Positions 32,203 through 41,995 of a stretch of DNA of 64,000 bases are shown one piece after another. Where the stretch lies: positions 124,001-188,000 of the forward strand of contig NZ_JGYS01000007.1 in assembly GCF_000741175.1 (NCBI RefSeq). The letters are read 5' to 3'. Position 1 is the first letter of the stretch. Each line of letters begins with the position of its first letter. Made by a program: the position numbers and the translations under genes. The DNA is from Bifidobacterium callitrichos DSM 23973 (lineage in GTDB: Bacteria; Actinomycetota; Actinomycetes; Actinomycetales; Bifidobacteriaceae). The notes under the pieces were generated by a model. That model saw nothing but the letters and a program-made list of their open reading frames with translations. It was not told the DNA's origin and did not search any database.

Positions 32203-33927
32203 ATGACTGACGAGCAGACGCAACGCATGTCGAACTGGCAGCCGGAGTACGGCGCCATGCGTGGCGACTTCGAGTCCACGCAGCGAATGGCCCCGATCGC
32301 GGCCGCCGCGGTGCCGATGCCCGGAGTCGCCGGTGGTACGAACGGCGGCGCATCGTACGCCAGCCGTCATCAGGTCGCGGGTCACGCGCAGGCATCCGCC
32401 GCCGGTGCGGTGCCCGCTGCCTCCTCGGTTCCGGCCGGCGTCTCCGGCATCACGGACATCCCCGCCGACGCCATCGCCGTCAAGGCCAAGTCGTCCCACA
32501 AGGGCCTGATCATCACGCTCGTCATCGTGGGCGTGCTGCTCGCCGCGCTCGTCGGCGCGTTCTTCACCGCGCGCTGGTACTTCTCCGATCGTGTCGCCCC
32601 GGGCGTGCGATTCGGCGCGACCAGCGTCGTCGGACAGACCCGTGACGAACTGGCCGACACGGTCAACGCGGCCGTCAACGACTCCGCGATCACCGTGAAG
32701 GACACGACCAGCGGCAGCTCGGTCACCGCCGCGCTCAAGGATCTCGGCGTGAGCGTCGACGTCGACAAGACCGTCGACAGCCTGCTGGGTGCCAAGTCCT
32801 CCTCGAACCTTCTCGAGGATCTCGTGCGCGTCAACCCGTTCAGCCGTGTGAACGTGCCGCTGACGGCCACCACCAACGACTTCACGCTCAACGACTACCT
32901 GTCGAGCAAGCTCATCGACGAATCCGGCCGCGCCGTGCCGTCGTCCATCGCGTACAACGCCGAATCCAAGGCCTTCGTTGCCGCCGAGGGCCGTTCCGGC
33001 TCCACGCCCGACGACACGAAGGTGGTCGCCGCCGTCAAGCAGGCGATCGCCGAACCGGGCACCGCCGCCACGGTGAGTGTCGCCGACAAGACCGTCGACA
33101 CGCCGATCACGCTCGCCACGGCCCAGCAGGCCGCCGATCAGGCCAACCAGCGCCTGACCAGCCCGATCGTCATGACCAACGGCGACGCGAAGGAGTTCAC
33201 GCTGCCGGCGGCCGAGGTCGCCAAGTGGATCAAGCCTACCGGCGAGCCGTCGAAGGGCAGCATCACGCTCTCCTACGACACCGAGGCGATCAAGCAGTAC
33301 CTCGCGGCCCAGCTGCCCGAGGAGCTCAACCAGAAGATGGTCTCCCAGGTCGACATCGTCGACGGCAACGGCACGGTCGTCATCAAGGCGCAGACCAAGG
33401 GCGTCAACGGCGTGGCCATCAAGGACACCGACGCCGCGGCCGCCGAGGTCGCCTCCAGCCTCGAACAGGGTCAGGGCGGCACCGTGCAGGTCGCCGCGGA
33501 CGTGACCAAGTACGACACCAAGCAGAAGAAGAGCGAATACCGCATCGTCGTCGACAAGAGCTCCCAGACCGCCACCGTCTACCAGAACGGCGCGGTCATC
33601 AAGACCTTCAACGTCGTCACCGGCAAGGGCTCCACGCAGACCGACAACGGCACCTTCTACGTGTATCTGAAGTACAAGACGCAGACGATGCGCGGCGAGG
33701 ACTACGTCACGCCGAACGTGCGCTGGGTCACGTACTTCAACGGCGGCGAGGGCTTCCACTCCGCTCCGTGGAACTACAACGCGATCGCCTCGGGAGACCC
33801 GGTCAGCCACGGATCCCACGGCTGCGTGAACATGTACGACGACGACGCCAACTGGATCTACACCAACATCCCCGACGGCACGATCGTCCAGGTGGTCGGC
33901 TCCCAGCCGTCCGCTCCGACCCGCTGA
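32203..33927 (+). CDS. L,D-transpeptidase (YkuD) with PG-binding domains
   Basis: The 574-residue protein has a cytoplasmic N-terminus of about 90 residues, one membrane helix (GLIITLVIVGVLLAALVGAF), two PG_binding_4-like repeats in the outer region (GQTRDELADTVNAAVN and similar) and a C-terminal YkuD domain. The catalytic motif is GDPVSHGSHGCVNMYDDD, with Cys at about residue 540. It forms 3-3 cross-links in peptidoglycan and is resistant to most beta-lactams by family. The ribosome site TAAGGAATCGGG precedes ATG. It is monocistronic, followed by a GC-rich hairpin at 33956-33994. Confidence 0.92.
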   Translation: MTDEQTQRMSNWQPEYGAMRGDFESTQRMAPIAAAAVPMPGVAGGTNGGASYASRHQVAGHAQASAAGAVPAASSVPAGVSGITDIPADAIAVKAKSSHKGLIITLVIVGVLLAALVGAFFTARWYFSDRVAPGVRFGATSVVGQTRDELADTVNAAVNDSAITVKDTTSGSSVTAALKDLGVSVDVDKTVDSLLGAKSSSNLLEDLVRVNPFSRVNVPLTATTNDFTLNDYLSSKLIDESGRAVPSSIAYNAESKAFVAAEGRSGSTPDDTKVVAAVKQAIAEPGTAATVSVADKTVDTPITLATAQQAADQANQRLTSPIVMTNGDAKEFTLPAAEVAKWIKPTGEPSKGSITLSYDTEAIKQYLAAQLPEELNQKMVSQVDIVDGNGTVVIKAQTKGVNGVAIKDTDAAAAEVASSLEQGQGGTVQVAADVTKYDTKQKKSEYRIVVDKSSQTATVYQNGAVIKTFNVVTGKGSTQTDNGTFYVYLKYKTQTMRGEDYVTPNVRWVTYFNGGEGFHSAPWNYNAIASGDPVSHGSHGCVNMYDDDANWIYTNIPDGTIVQVVGSQPSAPTR

Positions 33928-33955
33928 CCGCACCCCCCCCTTCGCACCCCTTTAT

Positions 33956-33994
33956 AGGCCCGGCCGCCCGCCCGATGCGCGAGCAGCCGGGCCT
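33956..33994 (+). terminator. Hairpin after the L,D-transpeptidase gene
   Basis: AGGCCCGGC (33956-33964) pairs with GCCGGGCCT (33986-33994). The T-run after it is short (TTGTGC). It is a plausible terminator. Confidence 0.5.
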
Positions 33995-34036
33995 TGTGCA
34001 TGCGGTTTTTCATATGAGCTTGCTACCCTTGTAGCC

Positions 34037-34444
34037 ATGAACGATGAACTGGATGACGAACAGCCGCTGAACCTCGACGTGCCCGAGCACCTCGAATACT
34101 CCGACGACCACGTGTGGATCGACACGACGCTCGAACCCGCTCCGCTCGGCATCACCGACTACGCCGCCGAGAAACTCGGCGAGCTCGTCTACGTCGACCT
34201 GCCCGAACCCGGCACGCGCGTCGAGGCCGGCGACGAGATCCTCGAACTGGAATCCTCCAAGGCCGTCGAACCGCTCATCGCCCCGGTCGCGGGAACGATC
34301 CGCTACGTCAATCAGGCCGTGTCCGACGATCCGAGCGTGATCAACTCCGACCCGTACGGCGAGGGCTGGATCCTCAAGATCGAGCTCGAGGACGACGAAC
34401 CCGAACTGCTCACCGCCGAGGAATACCTGAAGGTCATCCGATGA
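34037..34444 (+). CDS. gcvH: Glycine cleavage system H protein
   Basis: The 135-residue protein carries the lipoyl-lysine motif ELESSKAVEPLIAPVAG (Lys at about residue 75). Strands YSDDHVWID and LGITDYAAEKLGELVYVDLP match GcvH. The stop overlaps the next gene by ATGA. No gcvP, gcvT or lpd gene is in the window, and I recall bifidobacteria generally lacking the full system, so this may be a stand-alone lipoyl carrier served by the ligase at 39713. The adjoining App1 gene gives no clear hint. Confidence 0.9.
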   Translation: MNDELDDEQPLNLDVPEHLEYSDDHVWIDTTLEPAPLGITDYAAEKLGELVYVDLPEPGTRVEAGDEILELESSKAVEPLIAPVAGTIRYVNQAVSDDPSVINSDPYGEGWILKIELEDDEPELLTAEEYLKVIR

Positions 34445-35721
34445 GCGGCGAGGGGAGCCGGTCGCGCGACGGCCAGCACGGCCAGCATGACCACAACGAC
34501 CTCAACGGCCGCAATGGCCACAATGGCCAGATCCCGGCCGACGACATGCCCACGGTGCCGATTCCGGCCCGGCATGTCGTCACCACGTTCGACGCCGCCT
34601 CCAGGCGCGAGCGCATCGAGATACAGCCGTTGTACGAACGCATCGTCCGCCGCGTCATCACCCGCGTGTTCAGCGTGTGGGTGAAGGCGGCGACGAAGGC
34701 CGCACACGACCTCGACTGGTTCCCCCGCGTCGATCCGTACGTCGGATACGGCACCAACGACTACTCGCGACTGATCTGCCGCACCGTGTACGCGGGCGCG
34801 CACAGCCAGTCCGGTCTCGCCATGCGCGGATTCAAGGGCATGCTCGCGATCCCCTCGCCGCACACGCAGGTCAGGATCAGCATCGACGACGTCCCCCTCG
34901 AAACAGTGCAGGTGGGCGCCTCCGAGCGCTACGACGCACTCGACGAGCGGCCGGAGGTCGACAGCGAATACGCGCTGTCCGACACGTCCGGATACCTCGA
35001 TCTGGTCGCCGAGCACAAGCTCGCCTCCGGCGTGCACACAGTCTCCTACCGGGTCAGGGGCCGCAGGCCGGTCACCGCGAGCCTGTTCACGATCCCCAAG
35101 GACGCGAAGGTCGGCATCATCTCCGACGTCGACGACACGATCATGATCACGCAGGCCCCGATCCTGTGGAAGGCCGCGTGGAACCTGTTGTTCCTCAACC
35201 CGGAGAAGAAGGCGTCGGTGCCGGGCATGAGCGTGCTGTTCACCAAGCTTGCCGACCTGTTCCCGGACGCGCCGTTCTTCTACCTGTCCACCTCGCCGTG
35301 GAACGTCGAGGGCGCGATCCGTCACTTCATCACGAACCACGGCTTCCCCGAGGGGCCGCTGCTGCTGCGCGATCTCGACCCGCGTCCCAAGACGTTCATC
35401 CCCACCGGCCCGCAGCACAAGCTCGAGTTCGCCGAACAGCTGATGGGCGATTTCCCGGATATGAAGTTCATCCTTGTCGGCGACGACGGGCAGAAGGACC
35501 CCAGCACGTACGCGACGATCGTCAAGCGCTATCCGGGGCGCGTGCTCGCCATCGCGATCCGCCAGCTCACGCCGCGCGAGGCGATGCCGTTCGGCATCAA
35601 TGCGGGAGGCATGACCGCCTCCCAGCCGACGCCCGTCACCGACGTACCCGTGTTCACCGGAACCACCGGCGCGAACCTTATGAAGACGATGCTGCCGTAT
35701 CTGAAGGAGCATCTGTCGTAG
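34441..35721 (+). CDS. App1-family (DUF2183) phosphatidate phosphatase-like protein
   Basis: The 426-residue protein has an N-terminal His/Asn-rich low-complexity segment and an App1 catalytic domain with the HAD-type motif ISDVDDTIMITQA (DxDxT), then FYLSTSPWNVEGAIRHFI and FILVGDDGQKDPSTY. In yeast App1 dephosphorylates phosphatidic acid at actin sites; bacterial roles are not established. It lacks a membrane segment. ATG at 34441 overlaps the gcvH stop, so translation is coupled. Confidence 0.85.
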   Translation: MSGEGSRSRDGQHGQHDHNDLNGRNGHNGQIPADDMPTVPIPARHVVTTFDAASRRERIEIQPLYERIVRRVITRVFSVWVKAATKAAHDLDWFPRVDPYVGYGTNDYSRLICRTVYAGAHSQSGLAMRGFKGMLAIPSPHTQVRISIDDVPLETVQVGASERYDALDERPEVDSEYALSDTSGYLDLVAEHKLASGVHTVSYRVRGRRPVTASLFTIPKDAKVGIISDVDDTIMITQAPILWKAAWNLLFLNPEKKASVPGMSVLFTKLADLFPDAPFFYLSTSPWNVEGAIRHFITNHGFPEGPLLLRDLDPRPKTFIPTGPQHKLEFAEQLMGDFPDMKFILVGDDGQKDPSTYATIVKRYPGRVLAIAIRQLTPREAMPFGINAGGMTASQPTPVTDVPVFTGTTGANLMKTMLPYLKEHLS

Positions 35722-35809
35722 CGCGTCCGGCGTCATGACGTAGTCATAAGCGCAGTCATAGGCGGCGTAATCGCGTGGTTGACGGGGGATTCGGCTTATA
35801 ATCGCGATT

Positions 35810-38488
35810 ATGACTGACGAGAAGAACAACCCTACGGCAACGGAGCCGCACACCGAGCAATCCGTGGAACACCTTGTGGAACCTACGGCACAGTCCGCGA
35901 ACGAGTCCGAGGCACAGCCCGAGCAGCTGGAGTCGATCCGCGACATGGCGTGGGCGGCCGAAGCCACCGCCGCCCGCAAGGAGGTCGTCGAGGCGGAGAG
36001 CCCGGATCTGACCATCCCGCCGCTCGTGCCGCAGGCCGTCAAGGAGTATACGCGCCGCGAGCATCACGGTGATCTGTTCCTCGACCCGTACGAGTGGATG
36101 CGCGACAAGGAATCCACGCGCACGCGCGAATACGTGGCCGCGCAGAACGATCTGTGCAAGACGCGCAACGCCCATCTGGCGGGCCTGCGCGAGACCCTGT
36201 TCGACGAGCTCAAGTCGCATGTGCAGGAGACCGACATGTCGGTGCCGGTGCGCATGAACGGCTACTGGTACTTCGCGCGTACGCAGGAGGGCAGGCAGTA
36301 CGCCGTCCAGTGTCGCATCCCCGTCAAGGGCGAGGATGATTGGACGCCGCCCGAGGTCGACCCGATGGGCGCCCCCGGCAGCCTGAAGAACGAGCACGTC
36401 ATCTTCGACGCGAACGTCGAATCCGACGGTCACGACTTCTTCCGCCTCGGCGGCATGGATCTGAGCCGCGACGGCCGCTGGATGCTCTACGGCGTCGACA
36501 CCGAGGGCGACGAACGCTACGACTTCCGCATCCGCGATCTGGGCAAGCCGGTCGCGCTCGACCCGGAGCATGCGTCCGAAGCCGACCTGCCCGAGGTGTT
36601 CAAGGGCGTCGGAGGCGCGTGCTTCACGCCCGACGGCGAATACGTGTTCTGGGTCGAACTGGATGACGCTTGGCGTCCCTGCGCGGTGTGGCGTCACCGC
36701 GTCGGCACGCCCGTCGACTCCGACGTGTGCGTCTACCGCGAGCAGGACGAACGCTTCTGGGTGGGCGTCGGACTGAGCTTCGACGAGCGCAACATCGTCA
36801 TCGGCACCGGGTCGAAGACCACCACCGAGGTGCTGATGCTGCCGACGAATCGCCCCGAAGGTGAATTCCAGCCGTTCATCCCGCGCAAGACCGACATCGA
36901 ATACGACGTGAGCTTCGCGTGCTTCGAAGGCGCCGGCGAGCATGGCGAGGACGTTCCGCTCGCGGTCGTCTACCACAACGCGAAGAACCCGAACTTCGAG
37001 ATCGACGTGATCGACATGCGCGATCACGAGCCGCCGTACGCGCTCGGCGAGGGCGTGTGCATCGCGCAGGGCTCGCCGTACGGCTGCGAGCGCGGCGACG
37101 AGGTCGCGGCCGGCGAGGACGAGGGCGATAGCCTGATTCCGAACTCGCGCCAGCCGATCACCAAGGCGTACGTCAACCCGGCCAATCCGGCGATCCTGCA
37201 GGGATTGCACGGTCTCGGCATCGAGGGCATCGCGATTCATCGCCATTTCGTCTCGCTGGCCTACCGCGCCGATGGCCTGCCGCATGTGGCGGTCATGCCG
37301 AAGAGTCTTGCGGCCGAGGATTTCGCGGCCGGACGCCCGTGGCGGTTCACCGAGCTGCTGCCGCCGTCATTGGAGAACGACTGGGACACCGTCGCGCAGG
37401 ATGCCGGCGAGCTGATCGGCGATCACGGCGAACGGCTGTGGGCCGCTGACGAGACGCCGTCCGACCACACGTCGTCGTCGGATGGCGCGAGCGACGATCA
37501 TCTGCCCGGTGAGACGCGCCGTCTCTACTCGATCGGCACCGGCGGCAACCCGTCGTACGACGCGCCGCGCATGCGCTACTCGTTCACCAGCTACACGCGC
37601 CCCGGCGAACTGCATGAGGTCGATCCGGTCACCGGCGAGGATCGTCTGCTCAAGCGTGCCACGGTGCTCGGCGGATTCGATCCGCGCGAGTACATGGAGC
37701 GTCGTGTGTGGATCACCGCGCGCGACGGTGAGCGCATCCCCGTGTCGCTGGTGTGGCGTCGCGACATCCCCATGCAGGATGCGCCGATGTTCATCACCGG
37801 CTACGGCGCGTACGAGATCTCCTCGGATCCGAGCTTCTCGGTGGCGCGACTGAGTCTGCTCGACCGCGGCGTGCTGTACGCGGTGCCGCACGTGCGCGGC
37901 GGCGGTGAGTTGGGCCGCGCCTGGTATGAGCAGGGTCGCAGGCTGAACAAGAAGCACACGTTCGAGGACTTCGTCGACGCGACGATCGCCCTGCAGAAGG
38001 CGCATCTGGCCGATCCGCGCAGGACCGTCGCCAACGGCGGCTCCGCGGGAGGCCTGTTGATGGGCGCGATCGCGAACATCGCGCCGCAGGTGTATGCGGG
38101 CATCGAGGCGGATGTGCCGTTAGTCGACGCGCTGACGTCGATCCTCGACCCGTCGCTGCCGCTGACCGTCACCGAATGGGACGAGTGGGGCGATCCGCTG
38201 CACGACGAGGACGTGTACCGGTACATGAAGTCGTACACGCCGTACGAGAACCTGCCGGAGAAGGGCACGCCGTTCCCTCGCGTGTTCATCACCACGTCGA
38301 TGAACGACACGCGCGTGCTGTACGTCGAACCGCTGAAGTGGCTCGCCGCGATGCAGGAACGCGGATTCGACGCGATCGCCAAGATCGAGGTCGAGGCCGG
38401 CCACGGCGGCACTTCGGGCCGATACAAGCAGTGGCGTCAGGTCTCCTACGAAAACGCCTGGTGCCTAGACGTCATGGGCCTGCGCTGA
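35810..38488 (+). CDS. S9-family oligopeptidase (oligopeptidase B/prolyl oligopeptidase type)
   Basis: The 892-residue cytoplasmic peptidase has an N-terminal extension of about 75 residues (acidic, Gln/Glu-rich), a beta-propeller domain, and a C-terminal alpha/beta hydrolase with VANGGSAGGLLMG (Ser about residue 745), MNDTRVLYVEPLKW (Asp) and EAGHGGTSGRY (His). The triad is complete. HVRGGGELGRAWYEQGRRLN is typical of oligopeptidase B. It cuts short peptides after basic residues or proline by family; the exact preference is not shown. Two acidic insertions interrupt the propeller. The hairpin after it is shared with leuB. Confidence 0.9.
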   Translation: MTDEKNNPTATEPHTEQSVEHLVEPTAQSANESEAQPEQLESIRDMAWAAEATAARKEVVEAESPDLTIPPLVPQAVKEYTRREHHGDLFLDPYEWMRDKESTRTREYVAAQNDLCKTRNAHLAGLRETLFDELKSHVQETDMSVPVRMNGYWYFARTQEGRQYAVQCRIPVKGEDDWTPPEVDPMGAPGSLKNEHVIFDANVESDGHDFFRLGGMDLSRDGRWMLYGVDTEGDERYDFRIRDLGKPVALDPEHASEADLPEVFKGVGGACFTPDGEYVFWVELDDAWRPCAVWRHRVGTPVDSDVCVYREQDERFWVGVGLSFDERNIVIGTGSKTTTEVLMLPTNRPEGEFQPFIPRKTDIEYDVSFACFEGAGEHGEDVPLAVVYHNAKNPNFEIDVIDMRDHEPPYALGEGVCIAQGSPYGCERGDEVAAGEDEGDSLIPNSRQPITKAYVNPANPAILQGLHGLGIEGIAIHRHFVSLAYRADGLPHVAVMPKSLAAEDFAAGRPWRFTELLPPSLENDWDTVAQDAGELIGDHGERLWAADETPSDHTSSSDGASDDHLPGETRRLYSIGTGGNPSYDAPRMRYSFTSYTRPGELHEVDPVTGEDRLLKRATVLGGFDPREYMERRVWITARDGERIPVSLVWRRDIPMQDAPMFITGYGAYEISSDPSFSVARLSLLDRGVLYAVPHVRGGGELGRAWYEQGRRLNKKHTFEDFVDATIALQKAHLADPRRTVANGGSAGGLLMGAIANIAPQVYAGIEADVPLVDALTSILDPSLPLTVTEWDEWGDPLHDEDVYRYMKSYTPYENLPEKGTPFPRVFITTSMNDTRVLYVEPLKWLAAMQERGFDAIAKIEVEAGHGGTSGRYKQWRQVSYENAWCLDVMGLR

Positions 38489-38499
38489 GCGCGGACGAA

Positions 38500-38532
38500 A
38501 AGAGGCTCCCCTCGCCTCGGGGGGAGCCTCTT
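38500..38532. terminator. Bidirectional terminator between the S9 peptidase and leuB
   Basis: AAGAGGCTCCCC (38500-38511) pairs with GGGGAGCCTCTT (38521-38532) over 12 bp with a 9-nt loop. On the minus strand TTTCG follows; on the plus strand CTATG. The converging genes probably share it. Confidence 0.75.
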
Positions 38533-38582
38533 CTATGTTGCTATAGTCGGCTGTTTATGGTCGATATGCGCGCGGAAACGCG

Positions 38583-39629
38583 TCAGATGCGCTTGAGGAT
38601 ATCCTCACCGACCTGATCGGTGGAGCGGACGGTGGAGCCGAGCTCGGCGATGTCCGCCTCGACGGCCGTATGGATCTTCTTCGCCGCATCGTCGAAGCCG
38701 AGATGCTCGAGCAGCATCGCGGCGGAGAGGATCGCGGCGGTCGGGTTGGCCTTGTTCTGACCGGCGATGTCCGGGGCGGAGCCGTGGATCGGCTCGAACA
38801 TGGACGGGTACTTGTCGGTCGCGTTGATGCAGCCGGACGCGGAGTAGCCCACGCCGCCGACGACCGCACCGGCCTCGTCGGTGAGGATGTCGCCGAAGAG
38901 GTTGTCGGTCAGGATCACGTCGAAGCGCGAGGGGTTGGAGACCAGAAAGATGGTCGCCGCGTCGACGTGCTGGTAGTCGTGCGTGACCTCCGGATACTCT
39001 TCGCCGACCTTGTCGACGATGCGCTGCCACATGTCGCCCGCGTTGACGAGCACGTTCTTCTTGTGCACGAGCGTGACGTGCTTGCGGCGCTTCATGGCCA
39101 GCTTGAACGCGTAGCGCACCACGCGCTCCACGCCGTACGCGGTATTGATGGACACCTCGGTGGCCACCTCGTTCGGGGTGTCGCGGCGGACGGCCCCGCC
39201 GGCACCGCAGTACAGGCCCTCGGTGCCCTCACGCACGACGACGAAGTCGATGTCGCCGGGGTTGGCGAGCGGGGAGGTGACGCCCTTGTACAGCTTCGAC
39301 GGACGCAGGTTGACGAACTGGTCGAGGTCGAAGCGCAGCTTCAGGAGCAGACCGCGCTCGAGGATGCCGGCCTTGATGCGCGGGTCGCCGACGGCGCCCA
39401 GCAGGATCGCGTCGTTGGCCTTGATGCGCTCCTCTTCCTCCTCGGGCAGGATCGCCCCGTCCTTCAGGTAGCGTTCGGCGCCCAGATCGAAGTGCTCGTA
39501 CTCGAACTCGGCCACGCCCTGCGCGGCCTTCTCGAGGGCCTTCTGAGCCCACGGGGTTACTTCCTTGCCGATGCCGTCGCCGGGAATGACGGCGATCTTG
39601 TACTTCTTCGTTGCGGTGTTATCAGTCAT
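38583..39629 (-). CDS. leuB: 3-isopropylmalate dehydrogenase
   Basis: The 348-residue enzyme has the NAD-binding start [13 protein letters not shown], the isopropylmalate motif [20 protein letters not shown], and the metal/substrate motif [20 protein letters not shown]. It oxidises 3-isopropylmalate in leucine synthesis. Length fits the short actinobacterial LeuB. Start at 39629 gives MTDNTATKK. No other leu gene is nearby. Confidence 0.93.
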   Translation of the reverse strand: MTDNTATKKYKIAVIPGDGIGKEVTPWAQKALEKAAQGVAEFEYEHFDLGAERYLKDGAILPEEEEERIKANDAILLGAVGDPRIKAGILERGLLLKLRFDLDQFVNLRPSKLYKGVTSPLANPGDIDFVVVREGTEGLYCGAGGAVRRDTPNEVATEVSINTAYGVERVVRYAFKLAMKRRKHVTLVHKKNVLVNAGDMWQRIVDKVGEEYPEVTHDYQHVDAATIFLVSNPSRFDVILTDNLFGDILTDEAGAVVGGVGYSASGCINATDKYPSMFEPIHGSAPDIAGQNKANPTAAILSAAMLLEHLGFDDAAKKIHTAVEADIAELGSTVRSTDQVGEDILKRI

Positions 39630-39712
39630 GTGACTGAACGTTACCCGCGCGCCGTGGGCGTCCACGGATGGTGTTCGGCCTATGGACATCCTTGACCTCT
39701 ATGATGGGCATC

Positions 39713-41065
39713 ATGCGAGGGGCATATAAGGTACCGAGCGGCAAACTGGTCGCCGTCGCCATACGGTTCGAAGGGGCGAGGATCGTCGATGTGCGCATCG
39801 ACGGGGACTTCTTCATCGACGCTCCGACCGACGCGATGGCCGATGCGCTGATCGCCGACATAGAGGAGTCACTGGAGTCGGTCGCGGAGGAGCTGGTGGC
39901 ATCGGAAACATCGGAGACGCTCGTCGCGTCGATCGCACGCGCGATCGCGAGGCATCCGGAGACACGTCTCGTCGGCTGCGATGCCGCCGCGATCGCAACC
40001 GCATTCCGGCGCGCGATCGGACGGGTCGACGGGCGGGTCGGTGAACAAGCCGATGAACGGGCCGACGGACGGGGTGATGAACGGGCCGACGGACAGGGTG
40101 ACGGACGGGCGGCAGGCCAATCGGACGGTCTACCGTCGGACGACGGTCAGACGTCGGATGGTCGGACGTCTGACGGTCGACTGACGGCGGTGCATTCGCA
40201 CGTCGGTGCGTCACAACACGTCCGATCGCAGTCGGACGTGCCGCAGAAGCCAGTCGACCCCAGTCATGAGGAGGACACGGAGGACGCCGAATTCGCACGT
40301 CGCTGGGCTCGGCTCCTGCCCGAACTCACGCTCGTCCACGACATCCCCCGCTCTGCGGCCGAACAGATGCGCATCGACGAGCAATGGGCGCGCGAGGTGG
40401 CCGACGGCACGCGCCGCCCCACGCTGCGCATCTGGGAGTGGAGCGGATCGTGCGTGGTCGTCGGACGGTTCCAGTCGATCCCCGACGAGGTGCACGAGGA
40501 CGTGGCTCGCGCCGAGGGCATCGCCGTGGTCCGCCGATCGACCGGGGGAGGGGCGATGTTCATCGAACCGGGCAACACGATCACCTACTCCCTGTATGCG
40601 CCGCTGTGGTTCGTCGACGGGATCGACGTGGCCGCATCGTACCGGCTGTGCGACCGCTGGCTGGTCCGCGCGCTCGCCGGCCTCGGCCTCGACGTCCGGT
40701 TCGCCGGGCTCAACGACATCGCCTCGTCCCACGGCAAGATCGGCGGTGCCGCGCAGCGCCGGTTCCCCGGGGCGCCGCGTTCATCGAGCCGGTCGGGTGT
40801 GTCAGGTCAGTCGGGTGTGCCAGGTCAGTCAGGTGTGCCGGGTCAGTCGCGCGGTCCCGGCGCGGTGCTCCACCACGTGACGATGGCGTACGACATCGAC
40901 GCGCGGAAGATGGACCGTGTGCTCAACACCAGCGCGGAGAAGATGAGCGACAAGGCGGTCCGATCCGCCGTCAAACGTGTCGATCCGCTCAAAAGTCAGA
41001 CCGGCATGACGCGTGGCGAGATCGTCGACCATCTGCTTGATTCCCTACGTGGTGCGGTACAATAA
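39713..41065 (+). CDS. lplA: Lipoate-protein ligase with N-terminal LplB-like domain
   Basis: The 450-residue protein has an unusual order. Residues 1-65 (VPSGKLVAVAIRFEGARIVD, then IDGDFFIDAPTDAM) match the accessory LplB/LplA C-terminal domain that completes ligase activity. A charged linker from about 110 to 180 holds 24-bp DNA repeats (40052-40094). The catalytic part follows: SGSCVVVGRFQS, VVRRSTGGGAMF, NDIASSHGKIGGAAQ (Lys). A second repeat-made insert (SGVSGQSGVPGQ) splits the catalytic domain near residue 365. It probably attaches lipoate to GcvH. The fusion order is reversed compared with the usual E. coli enzyme. Confidence 0.85.
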   Translation: MRGAYKVPSGKLVAVAIRFEGARIVDVRIDGDFFIDAPTDAMADALIADIEESLESVAEELVASETSETLVASIARAIARHPETRLVGCDAAAIATAFRRAIGRVDGRVGEQADERADGRGDERADGQGDGRAAGQSDGLPSDDGQTSDGRTSDGRLTAVHSHVGASQHVRSQSDVPQKPVDPSHEEDTEDAEFARRWARLLPELTLVHDIPRSAAEQMRIDEQWAREVADGTRRPTLRIWEWSGSCVVVGRFQSIPDEVHEDVARAEGIAVVRRSTGGGAMFIEPGNTITYSLYAPLWFVDGIDVAASYRLCDRWLVRALAGLGLDVRFAGLNDIASSHGKIGGAAQRRFPGAPRSSSRSGVSGQSGVPGQSGVPGQSRGPGAVLHHVTMAYDIDARKMDRVLNTSAEKMSDKAVRSAVKRVDPLKSQTGMTRGEIVDHLLDSLRGAVQ

Positions 41066-41142
41066 TGCGAAACGAACGGCCGGTGTTGTGTGAGCCATAT
41101 TGCGTAAAGGCCCGTCCGACAGATCCGACAAGGGAGTGATGC

Positions 41143-41862
41143 GTGGTGACGGAGAAACCGAATGCGATGCCCGATCAGGAGAACATCCTGCTGCATACGG
41201 CATTGTTCAAGCAGGTTTCGCCCGGTGAGGCCGAGGAGCTGATCCCGCATCTCAATCAGGCCGTCTACGACAAGGGCGACGCGATCTTCGAACAGGGCGG
41301 CACCGACCATCGCATGTATCTGCTGGAGCATGGACGCGTCAAGCTCATCCGCGAATCGAGCGATCATCGCATCCAGCTGTTGTCCATCCACGCTCCCGGC
41401 GAGGTGCTGGGCGAGATCCCGGTGTTCGATCCGAACGGCGGCCCCCGCACCGCGTCCGCGCTCGCGATGTGCCACGGCACGCGCGTGGTGTGGCTGGAGC
41501 ATGACGCATTGTTCCACTGGCTCGACCAGCATCCGCGCGTGGCCATCGACATGCTGCAGGTGATGGCCAGCCGCATGCGCACGAACAACGAGCACATCTC
41601 CGATCTGGTGTTCATGGACGTGCCCGCGCGGCTTGCGAAGACCCTGATCAATCTCGGCGCGCGCTTCGGCGAGCCGGTCGAGGAGGGGCTCAAGGTGCCG
41701 CACGATCTGACGCAGGAGGAGATGGCCCAGCTGGTCGGCTCCTCTCGCGAGACCGTGAACAAGGCGCTGATGGACTTCGCCAACCGCGGATGGATCGCAC
41801 GCGAGGGCCGCTCCATCATCATCTACCAGCCGGGCATGCTCATCAGGCGATCGCGCCGATAG
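41143..41862 (+). CDS. Crp/Fnr-family transcriptional regulator
   Basis: The 239-residue protein has a cyclic-nucleotide-type sensing fold (FEQGGTDHRMYLLEHGRVKL, then LLSIHAPGEVLGEIPVFDPN) and a C-terminal winged helix with LTQEEMAQLVGSSRETVNKA. It resembles actinobacterial GlxR/Crp. No Cys cluster for oxygen sensing is present. GTG at 41143 with AGGGAG upstream is chosen; ATG at 41167 also fits. Targets are not visible here. Confidence 0.9.
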   Translation: MVTEKPNAMPDQENILLHTALFKQVSPGEAEELIPHLNQAVYDKGDAIFEQGGTDHRMYLLEHGRVKLIRESSDHRIQLLSIHAPGEVLGEIPVFDPNGGPRTASALAMCHGTRVVWLEHDALFHWLDQHPRVAIDMLQVMASRMRTNNEHISDLVFMDVPARLAKTLINLGARFGEPVEEGLKVPHDLTQEEMAQLVGSSRETVNKALMDFANRGWIAREGRSIIIYQPGMLIRRSRR

Positions 41863-41995
41863 CCGCATCCGCGCCGATAGCCGTGGCCTCGCCGGCATTA
41901 AGCCGATTCCCAGAGAGTGCGGTTACTGTGAACAATTGACTGCGGCCATATCAGGTTCGGCATCACGGACCACCCGCCCACTTAGAATGGGCCGC

